Under the pieces are notes generated by a model, which was given only the letters and a program-made list of their open reading frames with translations, did not search any database and was not told the origin of the DNA. Below, in pieces: positions 60,354 to 64,000 of a DNA stretch of 64,000 nt. The DNA is taken from NCBI GenBank assembly GCA_019186965.1, contig JABARV010000004.1, positions 42,193-106,192 of the forward strand, in the 5' to 3' direction. Position 1 is the first letter of the stretch. Each line of letters begins with the position of its first letter. This DNA is from Turneriella sp. (GTDB lineage Bacteria; Spirochaetota; Leptospiria; Turneriellales; Turneriellaceae). The position numbers and the translations under genes were made by a program.

Positions 60354-62440
60354 AATGCTTTTATCCGCGCATCGCAAGCATCTATCACATATTGGGGAAC
60401 AAGTTGAAATTCTCGAGGATTGAGCTGATAAATATAGTCGTTTTCTATATGGAACGATTCATTAATGAATTTCTCGATGACTTTCTCCTCCGCTCCAGGT
60501 TTGCCTTCAAAAATTATTCGATAGATGTGCAGTTTCTCGTAATTACTAGTTGAATCAGTGTACAGTTGGCACATCTGGTTGTCATCCTGAACTAATTGCA
60601 TAACTTTATTATACTCAAATCCAGTTATCTGCGCCTGAACAAGTGATTCTGCCTGTCGAATTTCATCAGCTGTCAAAGGTCGTTCAGTTCCATTTTCGCG
60701 GAAATCGGGTGTTATTCTCTTATGAAATAATGATGAAAGAAACTGGAAGCCCAATCCGTGGTCGTGGTCAATTTCAAACTTACGTCTTAAGTAAACCAGC
60801 TTGCTTATCATATTGCCCGCTAAGCCTATGTTTTCTGTACAAATCTGTAGGTATGTAGAAATGTCTCTTCTTTCGATCTTCTTCTCGGTGAGTTTACCCC
60901 GGATATTTTCTATGAATGTGGCATTCGGGACAGAAAACCTCTTTTGGTGATGATAGATCATATCAACAATTGGTTCAAAATCATGCGTAAGCATCAGAAC
61001 TGTTTTATCACGGAAGTTTTTTTCTCGCCTAAATAGCATATCAATGATTGCAAACTTTTTATTCTTGTCAAACGAAGATATTGGATCATCCAAGATTATC
61101 AGATCTGGCTTTGCCTTCAATGCATCATACATAAAGAGCACAAGCGAAAAGGCATTGCGCTCCCCAAAACTCAGGTGTGATTTTACATCACTAATTTCAT
61201 CTGACAGGTCATTATGGATGAGCTTTAGAAGATATTGACCATTTGCTTGAGAAACAAGAGTCACCGAATAATTATAACCGGCGTTTTTTAAGAAACCATT
61301 TATTTCCTCTTTGTATTCTTTGACTAAACGTTGAATTAACTTCTTTTGTATGTTTATTTTACCTTGCAATTCGTTGGCTTTTTGTAAAATAGCTTCAATT
61401 GAGTCGTTGATAATTTTGACCTTTTTTTCAGTTTCTTCAGAGTTTAGATGGTTAAATAACTCAAGGGTAATCTTATGAGAATTGAGGGACTCAATTACTT
61501 TTTCAACGTCCTTAAGGGAAACGAAGCCAAGGCTTTTAGCGTTAATAAATTTCAAATGGAGCCGATCTACCTGATCACGAACTTCTCGAAGGAAATTTGC
61601 CTGATCGTCCGTATACCCATCTATATTCTTAATAAACCCATCGATAGTTTTCTTCGTCTGATCAGAAAAGTATTTATCCAGTCTTTGAAATACGCTGATG
61701 ACTTTGTTGAGATTCTCAACCGATTTAGGGTCATATGCCTGGCTTAATTCTACGATTTTCTCCTTGCTCTTGGTAATATCCGAAACACAATAAGGGCAAG
61801 AAGCCGCAATATCCAGGTATGACTTGCCATCGATTTGCCATTTTATCCATTTGTAATTCTCGCTATGTGTAATGTATGGAGTAAAACCCTGAAGATTGGG
61901 TGGAATGTTCGCTACTTTATTCCCATTTTTGAAGGCTTTTGAAATAATACTTGAACCATGAATGCCGGTTTTCGCCGATTTTCCAAAACTTGAATTGAGT
62001 TCGTTAAAATCATTAATCAGATCATCGATATCCTTCTCTTGTGAAAGCATATCCTTGATGATTTGGACATGCCTGTCCACCTCGATAATGCCTGCATCAT
62101 ACTCAGCATTCCGAATAAATATATCGAAACTCCCCTTGACGAGCTCATCTGGTTGAAAGACGAATTCGTTTACGTATTCTTCATTAAAAACTCTAACTGT
62201 CTTGAATGTTTCGGCACCTATCACTTCAGGTATAGAAGCCGCATCGGAGAAACTCTTGAATGGCTTCAAAGTCTGTAAGCTATTACCGTTGCCTTGTGTG
62301 TCGTTTATATATGCCTCTATTGCCTTTGCGATCGTGCTTTTTCCCGTTCCATTGATGCCATACTTTATATTTAGTTGATTCGTCTCAATGTTTAGAATTC
62401 CTTCCTGGATATTATTACAGTTTTTAAGTTTAATCTGCAT
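60350..62440 (-). CDS. AAA_13-type ATPase with CPYC motif (RloC/PrrC-related)
   Basis: From the ATG at 62440 the product is 696 residues. Walker A is YGINGTGKST (residues 27-36), followed by TVRVFNEEYVNEFVF, typical of the AAA_13 group. A long coiled-coil middle (residues 150-400) holds ASCPYCVSD with Cys215 and Cys218, reminiscent of a zinc hook. The ABC signature is LSFGERN (423-429), Walker B is LIILDDPISSFD (447-458), and an H-loop is LTHDFEP. The C-terminal part ends with FHIENDYIYQLNPREF. RloC and PrrC are anticodon nucleases tied to restriction systems; their nuclease motifs are not clearly seen here. It overlaps the methyltransferase gene by 11 bp and the PIN gene by 4 bp. Confidence 0.82.
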   Translation of the reverse strand: MQIKLKNCNNIQEGILNIETNQLNIKYGINGTGKSTIAKAIEAYINDTQGNGNSLQTLKPFKSFSDAASIPEVIGAETFKTVRVFNEEYVNEFVFQPDELVKGSFDIFIRNAEYDAGIIEVDRHVQIIKDMLSQEKDIDDLINDFNELNSSFGKSAKTGIHGSSIISKAFKNGNKVANIPPNLQGFTPYITHSENYKWIKWQIDGKSYLDIAASCPYCVSDITKSKEKIVELSQAYDPKSVENLNKVISVFQRLDKYFSDQTKKTIDGFIKNIDGYTDDQANFLREVRDQVDRLHLKFINAKSLGFVSLKDVEKVIESLNSHKITLELFNHLNSEETEKKVKIINDSIEAILQKANELQGKINIQKKLIQRLVKEYKEEINGFLKNAGYNYSVTLVSQANGQYLLKLIHNDLSDEISDVKSHLSFGERNAFSLVLFMYDALKAKPDLIILDDPISSFDKNKKFAIIDMLFRREKNFRDKTVLMLTHDFEPIVDMIYHHQKRFSVPNATFIENIRGKLTEKKIERRDISTYLQICTENIGLAGNMISKLVYLRRKFEIDHDHGLGFQFLSSLFHKRITPDFRENGTERPLTADEIRQAESLVQAQITGFEYNKVMQLVQDDNQMCQLYTDSTSNYEKLHIYRIIFEGKPGAEEKVIEKFINESFHIENDYIYQLNPREFQLVPQYVIDACDARIKAL

Positions 62441-64000
62441 CGGTACCAACCTCTACGATCTTGATCTCCTCGGCGGTTAGTTCATATAGTTCATAAACCA
62501 ATTTATCAATCTCCCGATCAGCAGCTTCATTCTGGCGCTGCAATTGAATGCTCTGCGTTGGCGTTAGTTTTTCTGTTAAAGTCTGTTGTTCTAATGATAT
62601 TTTCTCATCGATACATCTGATTAGTCTATCTTTAACCACGGTGCTAGCAGGTATGATAATTGGAAATTCGCATAGATCTTTGATCACGATTTTCGGGAAA
62701 AGTTTGCGCGAGCTCTTTATCGCTCTATTTTTGTAATAAAACGAGACCAGCGTTGAATTTAACTGTCCCAGCGCTATTTTTAGGAGATCAGAATCATCTT
62801 TCTCGTGCAGTACGTTGAGTATGCTCTTGTTGTTTAGATATGTTTTTTTAGTATAGGTAGCGTGTAGGGCATGTGGATGCTTGCCTGTAATCTCCCGAAT
62901 TAGTACGCGCGGTCGACTGAACATCTCGATATTTCGTGGTTGTGAAAGCCAACGACCATAACGGAGATACTTTTTTTCCCAGTCCAAGTAGTATCGCTTA
63001 ACATTGACTCCATCAATATAAGGATGAGTATCTGAATCAAATTTATGATTATAATCGAATATCCTATTGTCGACATCCGCTTTGGTTTGCTTTGGGGTTC
63101 CCTTGCCTTGCTCGTATGCTTGCAGCCCCGTTCGCACTTCAAAAAGATCGCCAAGCATTTTCGATTTTGTGACAATTTTTTTTGTGAGGTCATCTGAAAT
63201 CTGATTTTCAGAAAACGTAATTTTTCTCGTTACTGTATCTGCCAACCAAGTCGTATTCAGAATTGGTCGGGAAGGCTTTTTGAAGTCTTGATCGCTATGA
63301 AGCCTTCTTGCCTGGACTGTATAACTCGGCGCTACCTCATTTCTGAGAACAAAGATAGTGGTTTCCACTGATACACCTTGAAAAACCGAATAAACAAGAT
63401 CATCAAGTTTGGCCAATTTTTTTTTTGAAAGGATAAATTCTCGAATTAGTTTCCCTGATTCAATCGTGAGCCAGGAATTTGGTATAATTAACGAGACACA
63501 GCCCGACCGTGTGCTGAGGTTTATTGCTTTTTCCATGAAAATAAGGTAGGTGTTTGGTTTCTCCCAAATATATTCATAATGTTTGCTAAAATATGATTTC
63601 TCTTTTTCATTTAGCTGCTCTCTGGCAAATATGTATGGGGGATTTCCAATGACGGCGTTAAAGCCGCCAGCGGAGAAAATATCTGGAAATTCATGGTGCC
63701 AGTCAAAAGCATTTAAGCGATATCTTTCATTTGGATCGATGTCAAAAAGAGTTTTCTGGGCTCCTTCTTGAGATGAGTAGAAATCACTGCTGATCAGCGA
63801 GTTTCCGCACTTGATGTTTCGAGACAAATCAGGCAGTGCCCGCTCATGAAAGAGTTTAAGATTTGTTCCCAGCGTTTCTCTGTTTTCTCCTTCCAATACC
63901 TTAAGCAACAAATTGAGCTTCGTTACCTCCACCGCCTGATGGTCGATATCCACCCCGAAAATATTGTTCAGCAAAATTCGTTTTTTTTCACGTGTGGTGA
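62430..64000 (-). CDS. Eco57I-type DNA adenine methyltransferase, restriction-modification protein (partial)
   Basis: Only the C-terminal 523 residues are inside the window; the frame is open to the right edge. The visible part begins TREKKRILLNNIFGVDIDHQAVEVTKLNLLLKVLEGE, a SAM-binding region of the Eco57I/type IIG family. The catalytic motif is FNAVIGNPPYIFA (NPPY, N6-adenine). The C-terminal half is a TaqI-like specificity region with PYIDGVNVKRYYLDWEKKYLRYG. A nuclease domain may exist in the missing N-terminus. The stop overlaps the ATPase start by 11 bp. Methylation probably marks self DNA for the linked ATPase/PIN module. Confidence 0.9.
   Translation of the reverse strand, partial: TTREKKRILLNNIFGVDIDHQAVEVTKLNLLLKVLEGENRETLGTNLKLFHERALPDLSRNIKCGNSLISSDFYSSQEGAQKTLFDIDPNERYRLNAFDWHHEFPDIFSAGGFNAVIGNPPYIFAREQLNEKEKSYFSKHYEYIWEKPNTYLIFMEKAINLSTRSGCVSLIIPNSWLTIESGKLIREFILSKKKLAKLDDLVYSVFQGVSVETTIFVLRNEVAPSYTVQARRLHSDQDFKKPSRPILNTTWLADTVTRKITFSENQISDDLTKKIVTKSKMLGDLFEVRTGLQAYEQGKGTPKQTKADVDNRIFDYNHKFDSDTHPYIDGVNVKRYYLDWEKKYLRYGRWLSQPRNIEMFSRPRVLIREITGKHPHALHATYTKKTYLNNKSILNVLHEKDDSDLLKIALGQLNSTLVSFYYKNRAIKSSRKLFPKIVIKDLCEFPIIIPASTVVKDRLIRCIDEKISLEQQTLTEKLTPTQSIQLQRQNEAADREIDKLVYELYELTAEEIKIVEVGTDAD

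Noticed and set aside
1..64000. CRISPR array, rRNA or tRNA genes
   Set aside because: No regularly spaced repeats were seen, and the few GGTTCGA-like strings were not set in cloverleaf-compatible sequence.

Overview
The window looks like the chromosome of a Gram-negative, flagellated, heme-making bacterium, most likely a spirochaete of the Leptospirales type. This is inference from content: many lipoproteins with spirochaete-style lipoboxes, MotA/MotB, a bactofilin with an M23-like partner, a YaaR/DUF327 protein, a Fur/PerR protein without the C-terminal zinc cysteines, ferrochelatase and heme O synthase (aerobic heme metabolism), hemolysin III, and tandem SET-domain proteins. No rRNA, tRNA or CRISPR array was recognised.

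Layout. 1-9 kb: end of a CheA-type kinase ATPase domain, helicase HrpB, a PerR/Fur regulator with a near-perfect operator palindrome, an aspartyl-hydroxylase-like protein, a small glycan-type cluster (GNAT, GT2, multi-pass GT-C-like protein), then lipoproteins and a two-part UbiA-like membrane protein. 9.5-15 kb: one gene for a lipoprotein of about 1,868 residues with repeated helical and Cys-rich segments. 15-22 kb: fmt, hemH, serC, ctaB, an alkaline-phosphatase-superfamily membrane protein with a small divergent partner, and an OmpA-type lipoprotein. 22-35 kb: UvrD/PcrA helicase, hemolysin III, M16 peptidase, XerC/D recombinase, lipoprotein hydrolase, beta-barrel protein, two more alkaline-phosphatase-fold membrane enzymes and a lipoprotein with a SAM-methyltransferase domain. 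35-45 kb: PF10118-type diiron protein, U32 protein, CopD-like protein, a YejB/YejE-like permease pair, motAB, and a membrane spermidine-synthase-like protein. 45-58 kb: two SET proteins beside a TetR regulator, topA, a short sigma-70, metG, acyltransferase, a LuxR-type response regulator behind a 33-bp tandem repeat, glpF, degenerate M23 plus bactofilin, yaaR and a pyrimidine-nucleoside phosphorylase.

From 58.1 kb to the end the character changes to an accessory island: GC-rich hairpin arrays, a RelB/ParE-type toxin-antitoxin pair, a transposase remnant, and a leftward four-gene chain entering from beyond the right edge: an Eco57I-type adenine methyltransferase (partial), an AAA_13/RloC-like ATPase with a CPYC motif, a PIN-domain nuclease and a 68-residue protein. 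The three junctions overlap by 11, 4 and 4 bp, so these genes are probably translated as one coupled unit. This is the best candidate for an undescribed system (likely anti-phage defence). A perfect 11-bp hairpin closes the operon.

Other regulatory structure: a short palindromic element with half-site TAGCTATGG occurs three times (two intergenic copies, one inside fmt), and a related 18-bp palindrome lies at the predicted transcription start of the OmpA-type lipoprotein gene.
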